Assembly: GCF_024158915.1 (NCBI RefSeq)
Contig: NZ_JAMZGF010000050.1
Span: 1 to 42,146 of the forward strand
DNA: 42,146 nucleotides
DNA from: Chryseobacterium sp. S0630
GTDB taxonomy: Bacteria > Bacteroidota > Bacteroidia > Flavobacteriales > Weeksellaceae
Direction of reading: 5' to 3'
The first letter of the stretch is position 1; the number at the start of each line of letters is the position of its first letter. The translations under genes and the position numbers were made by a program. The notes beneath the pieces are model-generated. The model saw nothing but the letters and a program-made list of their open reading frames with translations. It did no database searches and had not been told where the DNA came from. Shown here piece after piece: positions 41,678-42,146 of this stretch.

Positions 41678-41829
41678 TTAAGAGGAGTAACCTTTTTGAA
41701 ATGGAGACAGTATACCCGCTGAAGTAATGCTGAAAGACACTCCGATAAAAACTGCGGTCAATAAAAATGGTGCGTATACGACCAGAAATCTGGCTTTAGG
41801 ATTAAGGTGTTTTTTTGTAAGATGACAAA
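41678..41829 (-). pseudogene. 3'-end remnant of a membrane protein gene, copy 1
   Basis: On the minus strand this reads as the C-terminus of a membrane protein (ARFLVVYAPFLLTAVFIG then VSFSITSAGILSPFQKGYSS-stop, stop at 41678-41680). It is about 97% identical over 124 bases to copy 2 (41950-42072), but a T7 run here is T6 there, so the frame closes upstream with a stop. No start or N-terminal part exists. The right edge abuts the perfect palindrome at 41827. I do not recognise the family. Confidence 0.7.
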
Positions 41830-41859
41830 CCTAACAGGTTTTTAAAACCTGTTAGGTTT
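41827..41859. repeat. perfect 15-bp palindrome with a 3-base loop
   Basis: AAACCTAACAGGTTT (41827-41841) and AAACCTGTTAGGTTT (41845-41859) are perfect inverted repeats. The element begins exactly where the duplicated gene-end sequence stops. I remember this palindrome as recurrent in flavobacterial intergenic DNA. It has no gene to terminate on either side. Confidence 0.85.
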
Positions 41860-41918
41860 ATTTGAAGTAGACCATTAAGCAAAGTTTCGCTATAGTCTTA
41901 CAATCAGAGTGCTTTATG

Positions 41919-42072
41919 TTAACTATACTTTTTCTTTTTTGAAAATGAAGACAGTATACCCGCTGAAGTAATACTGGAAGACACTCCGATAAAAACTGCG
42001 GTCAATAAAAATGGTGCGTATACGACCAGAAATCTGGCTTCAGGATTAAGGTGTTTTTTGTAAGATGACAAA
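41919..42072 (-). pseudogene. 3' end of the same membrane protein family, copy 2 (partial at contig end)
   Basis: The minus strand reads SSYKKHLNPEARFLVVYAPF and on to VSSSITSAGILSSFSKKKKYS-stop (stop at 41919-41921). The frame stays open to the contig end but runs through the terminator hairpin of the 77-bp repeat, so it is probably not coding beyond 42072. Its similarity to copy 1 ends at the same point where copy 1 meets its palindrome. It is either a second remnant or the tail of a gene interrupted by the repeat. Confidence 0.6.
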
Positions 42073-42146
42073 GAAGCCGTCTCACAACTGAGGCGGTTTT
42101 TCTTGTTAAAAAGTAAATAATTTTTATATATTTTGATTTGTTTTTT
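42070..42146. repeat. 77-bp terminal inverted repeat, right copy
   Basis: Exact reverse complement of bases 1-77. On the plus strand it contains the last codons of the acyltransferase gene (KKPSHN-stop frame), its terminator and the following AT-rich bases, but nothing of the rest of that gene precedes it. The upstream sequence is the gene-end duplication instead. Confidence 0.9.

Noticed and set aside
41698..42072. The 124-bp direct repeat considered as a CRISPR or phage att site
   Set aside because: Both copies translate into the same membrane-protein C-terminus with synonymous-style differences, so they are gene-end copies.
42065..42091. Mini-frame MTKKPSHN on the plus strand at the right end
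   Set aside because: Eight codons formed by chance at the junction of two repeats; only the tail matches the acyltransferase.
1..42146. Terminal inverted repeats taken as ends of a 42-kb transposon or integrative element
   Set aside because: There is no transposase or integrase, the content is chromosomal housekeeping (ribF, atpD, kdsA, rpoD), and the repeats coincide exactly with the window ends at a typical k-mer length. Contig overlap is simpler.
1..42146. Circular replicon
   Set aside because: A circular contig would show a direct, not inverted, overlap of its ends, and no replication gene is present.
41919..42146. A partial gene running from copy 2 through the contig end
   Set aside because: The frame is open but passes through the acyltransferase terminator hairpin and AT-rich DNA; composition and hairpin argue against coding beyond 42072.

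Overview
The window looks like one complete draft contig from a Chryseobacterium-type flavobacterium (Bacteroidota, Weeksellaceae). The evidence is low GC, Bacteroidota promoter elements (TAnnTTTG, sometimes with TTG 19-20 bases upstream), a short RpoD without region 1.1, a GLPGLI-family protein, Bacteroidota-type T6SS proteins (TssN), and a subclass B1 metallo-beta-lactamase of the IND/CGB type that I know from Chryseobacterium. The first 77 bases are the exact reverse complement of the last 77, and identity stops at base 78. This is most simply explained as a 77-mer assembly-graph overlap, with both ends running into inverted copies of one longer repeat. I see no rRNA, tRNA, CRISPR, phage or transposase gene.

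Layout. 1-2 kb (minus): acyltransferase-3 membrane protein overlapping ribF. 2.3-5.1 kb (plus): atpD, atpC with a short epsilon subunit, and an unknown secreted protein. 5.5-8.6 kb (minus): B12-binding radical SAM protein and a bactofilin-like repeat protein. 8.9-10.3 kb (plus): Crp/Fnr regulator and an F420-reductase-like oxidoreductase, with two identical palindromes between them. 10.4-13.7 kb (minus): EamA transporter, then an alpha-oxoamine synthase and a fold-II PLP synthase that together fit cysteate/capnine (sulfonolipid) synthesis. 14-19 kb (plus): DUF2723 protein and a second GT-C-like membrane protein. 19.2-23.5 kb (plus): DUF1697 protein, a 0.7-kb repeat-rich gap holding a broken copy of the DUF1697 3' end, kdsA, and a TonB-dependent receptor. 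23.6-27.3 kb (plus): a copper operon (HYC_CC_PP protein, DUF3347 protein, and a multicopper oxidase with two N-terminal metal-binding modules and a CopB-like C-terminal barrel). 27.4-36 kb: unknown protein, GLPGLI protein with a small secreted partner, S9 peptidase, FAD monooxygenase, GNAT, lipoprotein, rpoD, S1/P1 nuclease. 36.4-39.5 kb (plus): tssG-tssN-tssK. 39.6-41.5 kb: class V aminotransferase convergent with the metallo-beta-lactamase. 41.6-42.1 kb: two copies of a gene 3' end, a perfect palindrome, and the terminal inverted repeat.

Most genes are chromosomal housekeeping or envelope functions. The less ordinary content is the sulfonolipid-like gene pair, the oxidase-barrel fusion with a direct-repeat promoter, the isolated three-gene T6SS block, and the intergenic repeats. 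The repeats comprise period-7 arrays in four gaps, two kinds of palindromic element, and two or three cases where only the 3' end of a gene is duplicated beside palindromes.
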